A stretch of 64,000 bases of DNA. Origin: Yimella lutea (GTDB lineage Bacteria > Actinomycetota > Actinomycetes > Actinomycetales > Dermatophilaceae). The stretch covers positions 496,001 to 560,000 of the forward strand of contig NZ_VFMO01000001.1 of NCBI RefSeq assembly GCF_006715095.1. The letters are read 5' to 3'. Positions 1 to 7,505 of this stretch are shown piece by piece. The notes beneath the pieces were generated by a model. It saw only the letters and a program-made list of their open reading frames with translations. It was not told the origin of the DNA and ran no database searches. A program made the translations under genes and the position numbers. Every line of letters begins with the position of its first letter. Positions within the stretch are counted from its first letter, which is position 1.

Positions 1-1
1 C

Positions 2-337
2 GTGCACGCAGCCCATGATTACGGAAAGATCCGGCAGGAGGAATCGACCAAGCGCGCAGCGATTGGTGCAGCCGAAAGGGTTCAGGTCGATCGAATTCAA
101 GCCGCTGAGAACACACTAAGACAGTACTTCGACAGGGTCTTCGAAGAGCGCGCCAAGACCGGTGGTGAGTTGTTCGTGCGACTCGACCAGGCGATGGAAT
201 CAGGCGATCCTCAGATGGTGCAATCAGTCGTGGCCGGCATCGTCGGCTTGGCGCAATCGTCACCCCTGGCAGGCCTGAGCGATTTCGGAAAGTTCTGGGC
301 CGAACTGGGCACGGCAGATAATCCGGTGGAGCTGTAG
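2..337 (+). CDS. Hypothetical protein, C-terminal part (cut by window edge)
   Basis: The reading frame is open from the window edge to a TAG at 335-337, so the true start probably lies outside. The visible 111 residues are mostly charged and helix-prone at the N-terminal side (many Glu, Arg, Ala and Gln), which could be a coiled coil. A more hydrophobic stretch with small residues (VVAGIVGLAQSSPLAGL) follows. I do not recognise the family and assign no function. It lies next to insertion sequences, so it may belong to the same accessory segment. That it is a real protein is supported by its composition and codon use; its length and start are unknown. Confidence 0.5.
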   Translation: MHAAHDYGKIRQEESTKRAAIGAAERVQVDRIQAAENTLRQYFDRVFEERAKTGGELFVRLDQAMESGDPQMVQSVVAGIVGLAQSSPLAGLSDFGKFWAELGTADNPVEL

Positions 338-464
338 CTTGGATTCCTACGGTCGGCGACGATGACGCCGGTACGCAGCCATCAGGCATCTTGATCGATA
401 GCTGCCCGCGAACCAGTTCGGTCCGGTTAGGCTCGCGTCGTGTCGGACCATACGCAGAATCTGG

Positions 465-478
465 CCTGAGTTGGGTCA
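465..478 (+). repeat. Left terminal inverted repeat of the IS1634-type element
   Basis: The 14 bases CCTGAGTTGGGTCA are the exact inverse of 2246-2259 and lie about 97 bp before the transposase start. Confidence 0.85.
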
Positions 479-575
479 CTTTGATGGATTCGAGGGGTTT
501 GAATCGCTGTGACCTGCGGGGATGCCGACGATTAGTGTGTCGCTAAGGCACTAATTCGATGGTGAGGGTCGCGCG

Positions 576-2240
576 GTGGTGTGGATTCGGCGGGTGCGGA
601 CGGCCTCGGGAGCGACCGCGGTGCAGATCGCTGAGTCGGTCAACGGTCGGCGTCGGATCGTGCGTCATGTCGGGTCCGCCAGGAACGAGGCCGACCTCGG
701 GTTGCTGATGGAGCAGGCGCGGGCTCTGCTCGCCGATGACCGGCAGGGGGTGCTGGACCTCGGGATCACGCCGGTGGCCGCGAAGGCGGTGATGGTGCCC
801 GCGGCGCGGCCGTCGGGGCTGTTCATGGACCCCGAGCCATCGTCGGCAGTGTCGGCAGTGCCAGCGGTGTCAGCGGCTCGGCCGATGGTGTCGAGGTCAC
901 GGGTGCTCAAGACGTCCTCGGGGCTGCTGTACGGGGCCCTGGCCGGGGTGTACACGGACCTGGGTTTCGATGTCGTGGCCGATGACATCTTCCGGGACTT
1001 GGTGATCGCTCGGGTCGTGGAGCCGACGAGCCTGCTCGATGTGGACCGGGTCCTGGCCGAGTTGGGGCGGCGAGCGGTGAGTCTGTCGACGCGGAAGCGG
1101 ACGTTGCGGCGGGCGCATCAGGGCTCGTACCGCGACCAGGTCGCGGTGGCCTGTTTCGAGCACGCCTGCACCAGCGGTGATGTGTCGTTGGTGTTGTACG
1201 ACGTCACCACGCTCTACTTCGAGGCGGAGAAGGAGGACGGCCTGCGTAAGGTCGGGTATTCCAAGGAGCGGCGGGTCGACCCGCAGATCGTGGTCGGGTT
1301 GCTGGTCGACCGGGAAGGGTTCCCGCTGGAGATCGGCTGCTTCGAAGGCAACAAGGCCGAGACGGCCACGATCATCCCGATCGTCAAGCAGTTCCAGGAA
1401 CGCCACAACATCGCGGACATGGTCGTGGTCGCCGACGCGGGGATGCTGTCCACGTCCAACCTCACAGCCCTCGACGAGGCGAACTTGCGGTTCATCGTGG
1501 GCTCCCGGGTGACCAAGGCACCCAAGGATCTGGAGTCTCATTTCCGGTGGCACGGTGACGCGTTCACCGACGGGCAGCTCATCGATACCCTCACCCCACG
1601 GACCGGGCACACGGTCGAGAACGACCCGAACCTCAAGGCGGAACCGGTGTGGGATCGGGAGCAGCATCCCGGGTCGTGGCGGGCAGTGTGGGCGTACTCC
1701 GCGAAACGCGCCGCCCGGGACAGCACCACCTTGACCCTGCAGGAGAACCGCGCCAAGGCCGTCGTCGCCGGTGAAAAGGCCGCGCGGACACCACGATTCG
1801 TCAAAACCACCAACGGTTCACGCACGCTGGATGAGGCGTCACTGGCGAGGGCACGCCGGCTGGTCGGGCTCAAGGGGTACGTCACCAACATCCCGGCCGA
1901 ACTGATGCCCGCGAGCGAAGTGATCGCCAGCTACCACGACCTGTGGCACGTCGAGCAATCATTCCGGATGTCCAAGACCGACCTGCGCGCCCGGCCCATG
2001 TTCGCCCGCACCCGCGACGCGATCGAGGCCCACCTCACCATCGTGTTCACCGCCCTCGCCGTCAGCCGCGAAGTACAAGCCCGGACCGGGCTGTCCCTGC
2101 GCCGTGTCCTGCGCGCCCTCAAACCACTGCGCTCAGCCACCATCGAAATCAACGGCGTCGTCACGACCATCCCACCCGCACTGAACAGCGACGAAGCCGA
2201 GATCATCGAGGCGCTGGAACGCCCGCCCTCAAGGCACTAA
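576..2240 (+). CDS. IS1634 family (IS4-superfamily) transposase
   Basis: This 554-residue DDE transposase catalyses cut-and-paste transposition of its own element. The N-terminal region begins MVWIRRVRTASGATAVQIAE, a typical opening of the family. Candidate catalytic aspartates lie in YDVTTLYFEAE (about residue 209) and VVVADAGMLS (about residue 286). The Glu and Lys of the IS4-type Y-R-E-K signature lie in VEQSFRMSK (about residues 452-460). The length is normal for a full copy and the frame is intact, so it may be active. The start shown is the first GTG of a GTG-GTG pair; the next codon is equally possible. The stop falls about 6 bp before the right terminal repeat. Confidence 0.88.
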   Translation: MVWIRRVRTASGATAVQIAESVNGRRRIVRHVGSARNEADLGLLMEQARALLADDRQGVLDLGITPVAAKAVMVPAARPSGLFMDPEPSSAVSAVPAVSAARPMVSRSRVLKTSSGLLYGALAGVYTDLGFDVVADDIFRDLVIARVVEPTSLLDVDRVLAELGRRAVSLSTRKRTLRRAHQGSYRDQVAVACFEHACTSGDVSLVLYDVTTLYFEAEKEDGLRKVGYSKERRVDPQIVVGLLVDREGFPLEIGCFEGNKAETATIIPIVKQFQERHNIADMVVVADAGMLSTSNLTALDEANLRFIVGSRVTKAPKDLESHFRWHGDAFTDGQLIDTLTPRTGHTVENDPNLKAEPVWDREQHPGSWRAVWAYSAKRAARDSTTLTLQENRAKAVVAGEKAARTPRFVKTTNGSRTLDEASLARARRLVGLKGYVTNIPAELMPASEVIASYHDLWHVEQSFRMSKTDLRARPMFARTRDAIEAHLTIVFTALAVSREVQARTGLSLRRVLRALKPLRSATIEINGVVTTIPPALNSDEAEIIEALERPPSRH

Positions 2241-2245
2241 GCGTT

Positions 2246-2259
2246 TGACCCAACTCAGG
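2246..2259 (-). repeat. Right terminal inverted repeat of the IS1634-type element
   Basis: TGACCCAACTCAGG is the exact inverse of the left repeat at 465-478. Immediately beyond it begins ISL3-type coding sequence on the minus strand. Confidence 0.85.
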
Positions 2260-3245
2260 TGGTAGATGCCCCAGGTGCACTCAACTTCCACATGCTCCTC
2301 GACCGCGAACAACGCGGTGAGGCGGTCCTGCTGCCGGTCGGTGAGCAGGTCCGCTCCGGTATGCAGCGTGCGCCGCGCACGGTACAAAGGGTCACCGGCC
2401 CGACCCCGGTGGCCGTGCAGCTCGTGCTGGACCCGGCGCCGGCACTTGTCCAGGGCGTCACCGGCTAACCGGACGATATGAAACGGGTCCATCACCGTGG
2501 TCGCGTCCGGGAGTTCTTCGGTAGCAGCAGTTTTGAAGCCGGTGAACCCATCCATCGCGACGACCTGCACCGTCTCACGCCACGCTGGGTCACGGTCGGC
2601 GAGCCAAGTCTTGAACACGGCCTTGGATCGGCCGGGAACCATGTCTAACAACCGTGCTGGCCCGGTGCCGTCCTGGATCGGGGTCAGATCGATGATCACC
2701 GTGACGTACTTGTCGCCGTGCCGAGTGTGGCGCCAGACGTGTTCATCGACCCCGATCGCGGTGACACCTTCGAACCGGGCCGGGTCGTTGATCAACACCC
2801 GGTACCCCTCGGCGAGGACCGCGTCATTCGCGGTGTTCCAGGCAACGCCGAGTCCTTCAGCGACCCGGGCGACGGTCAGGTGCTGACACACGATCGCGGC
2901 AAGTGCCCACGCCATCGCACGCCGCGACAAGGTGGCTCGCGGTTCGGCCGCGAGGCTGGTGTCTTGGCGCCACACATGCCCACACTCGGTGCACCGGTAC
3001 CGCCGTACCGTGACCAGCAGTGTCGTTGGTCGCCACCCGAACGGTTCGTGGGCCAACCGGCGGACCACGCTGCCCCGCGGGGTCCCTTCGCAGCCGCACC
3101 GGTGACACCACCGGTCATCCTCAACGACCCGGCACGTCAGCACCGCCCGGCCTGGTTCAAGACGTTGACCCGTCGCGAGGAGACCAAGCTCATCCAGGCG
3201 GCAGAACGTAGTCAGGTCAGGCGTCGTGAAGGTAGCGTTGTGCAC
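2260..3245 (-). pseudogene. ISL3 family transposase, 3' end lost to an IS insertion
   Basis: The leftward frame starts with GTG at 3245 and encodes an ISL3-type transposase. It has a Cys-rich N-terminal zinc-binding region (WCHRCGCEG near residue 46 and YRCTECGHVW near residue 84), a helix-turn-helix stretch, and a DDE core with AIGVDEHVWR and VAMDGFTGFK. Homology ends at TWGIYHL, exactly where the right repeat of the IS1634-type element begins. The last seven residues before the stop at 2229 are read from the intruding element. Family members are usually about 400-430 residues, so roughly a quarter is missing. A short inverted pair, CGAGGTCT at 3247-3254 and AGACCTCG at 3291-3298, lies beside the start and may be part of the ISL3 terminus. 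Confidence 0.85.
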
Positions 3246-3324
3246 GTCGAGGTCTTCCAGATGAGTTGCGTCAGAACTCTCATCATCGGGAGACCTCGAC
3301 CCTCACCCCCGGACCGACGCGCCA

Positions 3325-3848
3325 GGAACTCCTACACCCTCATCTGTGATGAGCCCGTAAACATTCTCCCAGAGGCTTTAAACGACGAAACGTTCGTCAG
3401 CTTCATCGAAAACCCGAGCAAACTAATGTTTGAACGCACGCCGTTCGAGTGGACGCTCGATCTCCTCAAAGACCAAGGTGACCAAGCTGTCATTATTCTA
3501 GACGAACCCCTTAGCTACTATTACCCGGAACTAGTCGCGGATAACGCACCCGAGGTATTGGGCGCCCTCGGCCGAGGCGAAGTCGCCCAGGTGAATCTGC
3601 GATCCCCATCCAAGCTGCCGCCGCGCCTCTTCTTGAAGAACCGTCTACCTGCAGAGACAAAGATCGTCGCCGAACCTTGGAGCCTTTCGGCGTGCCCGAG
3701 CTTCCGGAGCTGCGCGGGTAGTACGGGCAATCCTTCCGACGTCGCAGCCGCGCCGCCGAGCGGGAGTAGTCGCCTCTACCTTCATACTTCCGTTGCTCAG
3801 TGTCCGAAGAAATCGCCCATCCCCCACCGTTCCTATTACACGGGATAA
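3325..3848 (+). pseudogene. Orphan coding remnant beside the ISL3 element
   Basis: From about 3325 the forward frame reads like genuine protein, for example YTLICDEPVNILPEAL, ETFVSFIENPSKL and FEWTLDLLKDQGDQAV, up to roughly 3690. Base composition here is less GC-rich than in the cobalamin genes, with codons such as TTA, CTA and ATT. No start codon or ribosome site of its own is visible. The open frame continues upstream only through antisense ISL3 sequence, so the 5' end was probably replaced by the ISL3 insertion. After about 3690 the frame becomes Ser/Pro-rich and less protein-like, so a frameshift or early end is likely. I do not recognise the family. Confidence 0.4.
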
Positions 3849-4259
3849 TGCATGGAATGGCGTGTAACAGGCCGTGGGAGTGCGTCATGCACGCGCTGAC
3901 CAACTCACCTCCGACGCCCTCAACGCACTCTGTCTCGGGGACGGTCGCACGGGCACCAGCGGCCACGGATGCGGTGCGGTTCACGGCACCGAAGCCGAAT
4001 TTGTGGCCTTCCACGTTCCGGTAACCCTCACCGGTTCCCGGCCACCGCGCTGAGCGTCTGTCTCGAGCCCGCGGCATCACCAGGCCTGTTTTCCAAGGAG
4101 TGACCAAAGGGAACAAGCCGACTGGTCGGCCATTGCACCCGGAATCGATCAACACCCTGGTCCAGGGGTACGGCAGATGAGTGATCGCAGCTCCAGCGAG
4201 ATTGAAAACAGTGAGGCGTTGTCCCAGCGACCGCCGCAGAGACGGTCCGGGCGTCGCCA
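3849..4259. other. Gap of about 410 bp with no recognisable gene
   Basis: Several open frames cross this stretch, the longest leftward at 3511-4323, but their translations are Arg/Ser-rich and low in typical protein features. I see no tRNA, no clear promoter, and no attachment repeat. It separates the IS-rich edge from the end of the cobalamin operon and probably holds the operon's 3' untranslated end plus decayed DNA. Confidence 0.4.
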
Positions 4260-5168
4260 TCAGCTTCGCAGCGCTGAGACGCCGAGCGACGCGGCAACGC
4301 TCAGCGCAAGAGCTGCGCCGCACACTCGGCGGTGCAGCCGGACGACGCGCAGCAGGTCATCGGGCGCGACGGCCCGTCCGTCGCCGAGCACCCCGCGGTG
4401 CTCGACCGCGCCGTGATAACTGTTCGTGCCGCCGAGTCGCACACCGAGGGCGGCAGCGTACGCCGACTCCACCGGGCCGGCGTTCGGGCTGGGGTGGGCG
4501 GGCGCGTCGCGCCGCACCGTGGCCACGATCGAGCGCGCGCGGCGGGGGTGCACCAGCATGGTGCACAGCACGCTCACCCGCGCCGCCGGCCAATTGGCGA
4601 GATCATCGAGTTTGGCTGCGGCCCAACCGAACTGCTCGTATCGGGGCGTGTGATGGCCGATCATCGCGTCGAGGGTGTTGATCGCGCGATGGGCAAGCAA
4701 CCCCGGCGTGCCGGCCAACGCACCCCAGAACAGCGGCGCGACGACGGCGTCCGAACCGTTTTCGGCCACCGACTCCACTGCGGCGCGCGCCACCTGGGCT
4801 GCGTCGAGGCCGCTGGTGTCGCGACCGACCAGGTTACGCACCCGCACCCGCGCGCCGTTGAGGTCGCCGCGGGCCAGCAGGTCGTGTACCGCGAGCGCCT
4901 CACGCTCCAACGATCGGCCGCCGAGCACCGTCCACGTGGCCGCCGCGACGACCACTGTGTGCCGCGGCAGCAACCGTCCGGCGAACGCCACGGCACCGAC
5001 CAGCACGCACACGTGCGCCGCTCCGGCCACCCGCGTCGGTCGGTAGGTGAGCTTCTCCAATGCGGTTGCGGTGCAGCCGAATCCGGCCACTGGGTGCAGC
5101 CGCCGCGGATCGCCGAGCACGCGGTCGGCGAGGTATCCGGCGAGCAGACCCGCGGCGCGCGTGCTCAC
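4260..5168 (-). CDS. cobD: Adenosylcobinamide-phosphate synthase (CbiB/CobD)
   Basis: This membrane protein joins the aminopropanol arm, in actinobacteria usually its phosphate, to adenosylcobyric acid to make adenosylcobinamide phosphate. The 302 residues begin at a GTG whose bases overlap the cobU stop by 4 nt; a longer upstream frame is only Arg-rich shadow. Family features visible are the N-terminal LAGYLADRVLGDPRRLHPVAGFG, the central ESVAENGSDAVVAPLFWGAL and TLDAMIGHHTPRYEQFG, and several hydrophobic segments. It is the last gene of the leftward riboswitch-headed operon. The substrate is supplied by the CobC half of the fused gene three genes upstream. Confidence 0.93.
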   Translation of the reverse strand: MSTRAAGLLAGYLADRVLGDPRRLHPVAGFGCTATALEKLTYRPTRVAGAAHVCVLVGAVAFAGRLLPRHTVVVAAATWTVLGGRSLEREALAVHDLLARGDLNGARVRVRNLVGRDTSGLDAAQVARAAVESVAENGSDAVVAPLFWGALAGTPGLLAHRAINTLDAMIGHHTPRYEQFGWAAAKLDDLANWPAARVSVLCTMLVHPRRARSIVATVRRDAPAHPSPNAGPVESAYAAALGVRLGGTNSYHGAVEHRGVLGDGRAVAPDDLLRVVRLHRRVCGAALALSVAASLGVSALRS

Positions 5169-5698
5169 TTGATCACCAGCGACTGTCCGGCGACCACCAA
5201 CACCACGCGGTCGCAGACGGCCGCCACTTGTTGATTGAGCCGGCCCAGGCTGTCGGCGAAGATGCGTCCCGACCGGTGCGGCGCCACCAACCCCAGCCCC
5301 ACCTCGTTGGTCACGAGCACCGCGGGTTCGCGGCGGGCGGCGAGCGCGTCGACCACCGCGTCGAACTCTGCGTCGAGCGCCCGCGCCCACTCGGCGGACG
5401 GCGCGTCCCACACCGCGAGGGTGTCGAGGCGGGCGGTGAGCCAGGTGCCGAGGCAGTCGACGAGCAGTGCCTCGGTGCGGTCGGTGAGCGCGGCGGCCAG
5501 GTCGGTGGTCTCGAGCACCGTCCAGTCCGTGGGGCGCCGCGCGCGGTGCTCGGCGATGCGGTCGGCCCAGTCGGGGTTGTCGGTGGTGGGTCCGGTGGCC
5601 ACGTAGACGACGGCGCGATCGGCCGACATCGCGGATACGGCCGCCTCGGCCGCGGCGCTCTTGCCCGAGCGCACCCCACCGGTGACGAGGGTCTTCAT
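5165..5698 (-). CDS. cobU: Adenosylcobinamide kinase / GTP:adenosylcobinamide-phosphate guanylyltransferase
   Basis: CobU activates the nucleotide-loop end of the corrinoid: it can phosphorylate adenosylcobinamide and then adds GMP to give adenosylcobinamide-GDP. The 177-residue product has the P-loop GGVRSGKS at residues 7-14. The His of IAEHRARRP (about residue 51) is in the position of the guanylated histidine of the family. LVDCLGTWLT and VTNEVGLGLVAPHRSGRIF are further conserved blocks. Start ATG overlaps the cobS stop by 4 nt and its own stop overlaps cobD by 4 nt, so translation is probably coupled. Confidence 0.94.
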   Translation of the reverse strand: MKTLVTGGVRSGKSAAAEAAVSAMSADRAVVYVATGPTTDNPDWADRIAEHRARRPTDWTVLETTDLAAALTDRTEALLVDCLGTWLTARLDTLAVWDAPSAEWARALDAEFDAVVDALAARREPAVLVTNEVGLGLVAPHRSGRIFADSLGRLNQQVAAVCDRVVLVVAGQSLVIK

Positions 5699-6486
5699 CG
5701 CAGTGCGCCCGCTGCCAGCACGAGCAGCGCGATGGTGGTGGCCAGCTCGATCGCGGCGCCCATGATGTCGCCGCTCACCCCGCCAAACCGGCGGCAACAC
5801 ACCCGCAGCAGCCACAGCACGCCGAGCGCCGCGACCGCTCCCGCCAGCGCTCCCTGCCACCAGGGCAGACCTGCCATCGTGGCCGCGCCGGTGAGCAGCG
5901 CCACGGAGACCGACTGCACCGCCGCGGCGACAGGCCGCGACACCGTGCCGGCGACCGTCGCGCCCATCCCGGTGGGCCGCGCCGAGGGCAGACCGCGCAG
6001 ACAAGTGAGCACGGTCGAGGCTCGCCCGACCACGACCCCCGCGGCGATGACCAGAGCGCCCCACGGGAGTAACGCGAGACTGCCGATGAGGGCCGCCTGC
6101 AGACCCAGCACGACCACGAGCGCAACGACGCCCATCGGTCCGATGTCGCCGCGGTGCATGATCTCCAGCGCTCGTTCGCGGGTCCATCCGCCGCCGAGGC
6201 CGTCGACCGTGTCGGCGAGACCATCGAGGTGCATCGCACGGGTGGCGAACGAAGTGGTCGCCACGGCGCACAGGCCCACCGCCAGTGGCGGCAGGTCGAG
6301 CCAGGTGCCGGCCCACGTCACCGCGGCGGCGCCGAGGGCCACCGGCAGCGCGGCGACCGGAGCAAGGGCCATCGCCCACCCTGCGGTGCGGCGGTCGACG
6401 GGGCCGATGTCGCCGGTCGGCAGCACAGTCAGGGTGCCGACGGCCAGCCGGAGACCGGCCCCGGCCGGCGAACGCCTCGCCCTCAT
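5695..6486 (-). CDS. cobS: Adenosylcobinamide-GDP ribazoletransferase (cobalamin synthase)
   Basis: This integral membrane enzyme performs the last joining step, transferring alpha-ribazole (or its phosphate) onto adenosylcobinamide-GDP. The 263-residue protein has multiple hydrophobic segments and the two family signatures: THLDGLADT-like MHLDGLADTVDGLGGG (about residue 84) and HRGDIGPMGVVALV (about residue 110), rich in metal-binding acidic residues. It lies between cobA and cobU with 4-nt ATGA overlaps on both sides. In some species this gene is called cobV; it should not be confused with the unrelated cobaltochelatase subunit also named CobS. Confidence 0.94.
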   Translation of the reverse strand: MRARRSPAGAGLRLAVGTLTVLPTGDIGPVDRRTAGWAMALAPVAALPVALGAAAVTWAGTWLDLPPLAVGLCAVATTSFATRAMHLDGLADTVDGLGGGWTRERALEIMHRGDIGPMGVVALVVVLGLQAALIGSLALLPWGALVIAAGVVVGRASTVLTCLRGLPSARPTGMGATVAGTVSRPVAAAVQSVSVALLTGAATMAGLPWWQGALAGAVAALGVLWLLRVCCRRFGGVSGDIMGAAIELATTIALLVLAAGALR

Positions 6487-7505
6487 CGGGCCGCTGCGAG
6501 CCGGTCGACGCTCGCGGCGTCGAGCGCATCCACTGTCGCCCCGATGACGGTGACGGCGGGAGCGCGGATGCCGGCGGCCTCGGCGTCGGCCGCGATCGAG
6601 GCGAGCGTGCCACGCACCGACTGCTGACTAGGCAGGCCACCGTCGCTGATCGACGCCGCCGGGGTGTGCGGGTCGAGGCCCGCATCGATCAGGCGTCGGC
6701 AGATCGCGGGCAGGGTCGCCACGCCCATGAGCACCACCAGGGTCAGGCCGCTGCGGGCGATGCCGGCCCAGTCGACGGTGCTGCGCGGATCGTCGGGCGG
6801 CACGTGCCCACTGACCACGGCGAAACCCTGCGTGATGTCGCGGTGGGTCACCGGCACACCGGCGAGGGCCGGCGCCGCGAGGGCGCTGCTCACCCCGGGC
6901 ACGACACGCACCTCGATGCCTGCCGCACGGCAGGCGTTCCACTCCTCACCGCCACGCCCGAACACAAAGTTGTCACCGCCCTTGAGCCGCACCACTTTTC
7001 GTCCGCGCTGGGCGTGCTCGACGAGCAGCCGGTTGATCTGTTCCTGCGGGGTGAACTCGCCGCGCGGGATCTTGCCGACGTGCACGATTTCGGCGCTGAT
7101 GCCGGTCAGCGCACCGAGCGGAGCGAGCCGGTCGCACACGACGACGTCGGCTTCCCGCACGGCGGCGAGTCCGGCGACGGTGAGCAGCTCGGTGGGTCCG
7201 GGGCCGCCGCCGACGAGGGTCACCCGTCCGACCCGGGCGCTGTCGATGGGCGCGTCGGTGGGCACGTTGGTGGGCGCGTCAGCGCGGCGGACGTCGTCGC
7301 GCAGCACCACCGCGTAGTCGTCGAGGTCCGGGTGCGCCGCGATCCCGACGAGTCCGCGCGACTGCAGGTCGAGCAGCCGGGGGCTGGGTGTCTGCGTCTC
7401 GACGTCGACCCGTAAGCCGGCCTCCAGCAGACGGTGCACGGCGTAGTCGGCATCGGCGCCCGGCCGGCGCAACAGGGCACGGTCACCCGGCTTCCAGAAG
7501 GTCAT
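6483..7505 (-). CDS. cobA: Uroporphyrinogen-III C-methyltransferase with an extra N-terminal region
   Basis: CobA methylates uroporphyrinogen III at C2 and C7 to give precorrin-2, the entry to corrins and siroheme. The methyltransferase covers about residues 91-340, with VGGGPGPTELLTV, VVRLKGGDNFVFGRGGEE and VPGVSSALAAPALAG. Residues 1-90 are additional: a stretch like GADADYAVHRLLEAG followed by AAHPDLDDYAVVLRDD looks like a shortened or decayed precorrin-2 dehydrogenase-type (CysG N-terminal) domain, but no intact GxGxxG dinucleotide motif is present. The ATG overlaps the preceding stop by 4 nt. Full siroheme synthase activity is therefore unlikely. Confidence 0.93.
   Translation of the reverse strand: MTFWKPGDRALLRRPGADADYAVHRLLEAGLRVDVETQTPSPRLLDLQSRGLVGIAAHPDLDDYAVVLRDDVRRADAPTNVPTDAPIDSARVGRVTLVGGGPGPTELLTVAGLAAVREADVVVCDRLAPLGALTGISAEIVHVGKIPRGEFTPQEQINRLLVEHAQRGRKVVRLKGGDNFVFGRGGEEWNACRAAGIEVRVVPGVSSALAAPALAGVPVTHRDITQGFAVVSGHVPPDDPRSTVDWAGIARSGLTLVVLMGVATLPAICRRLIDAGLDPHTPAASISDGGLPSQQSVRGTLASIAADAEAAGIRAPAVTVIGATVDALDAASVDRLAAAR

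Larger units (their letters stand above)
465..2259 (+). mobile_element. IS1634-type insertion sequence, complete
   Basis: A 554-codon transposase gene is bracketed by perfect 14-bp terminal inverted repeats, CCTGAGTTGGGTCA at 465-478 and its reverse complement at 2246-2259. The right end lies inside a leftward ISL3-type transposase gene, so this element inserted into, or recombined with, an older one. A target duplication of 5-6 bp, expected for this family, is not seen. Only TGG (462-464 and 2260-2262) matches on both sides, and that may be chance. The missing ISL3 3' end is not obvious on the left side, which suggests a deletion next to the element. Confidence 0.85.

Noticed and set aside
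338..464. ISL3 transposase 3' end on the left side of the IS1634-type element
   Set aside because: The minus-strand reading gives a short LMAAYR-like match, but the frame and surroundings do not continue the ISL3 sequence.
545..2240. AAGGCACTAA at 545-554 and 2231-2240 as extra element ends
   Set aside because: These are direct copies inside the element, one containing the transposase stop, and the true ends are the 14-bp inverted repeats outside them.
3511..4323. Leftward open frame of 270 codons
   Set aside because: The translation is Arg/Ser-rich with scattered Cys, overlaps the end of cobD and the orphan remnant on the other strand, and has no ribosome site or family-like block.
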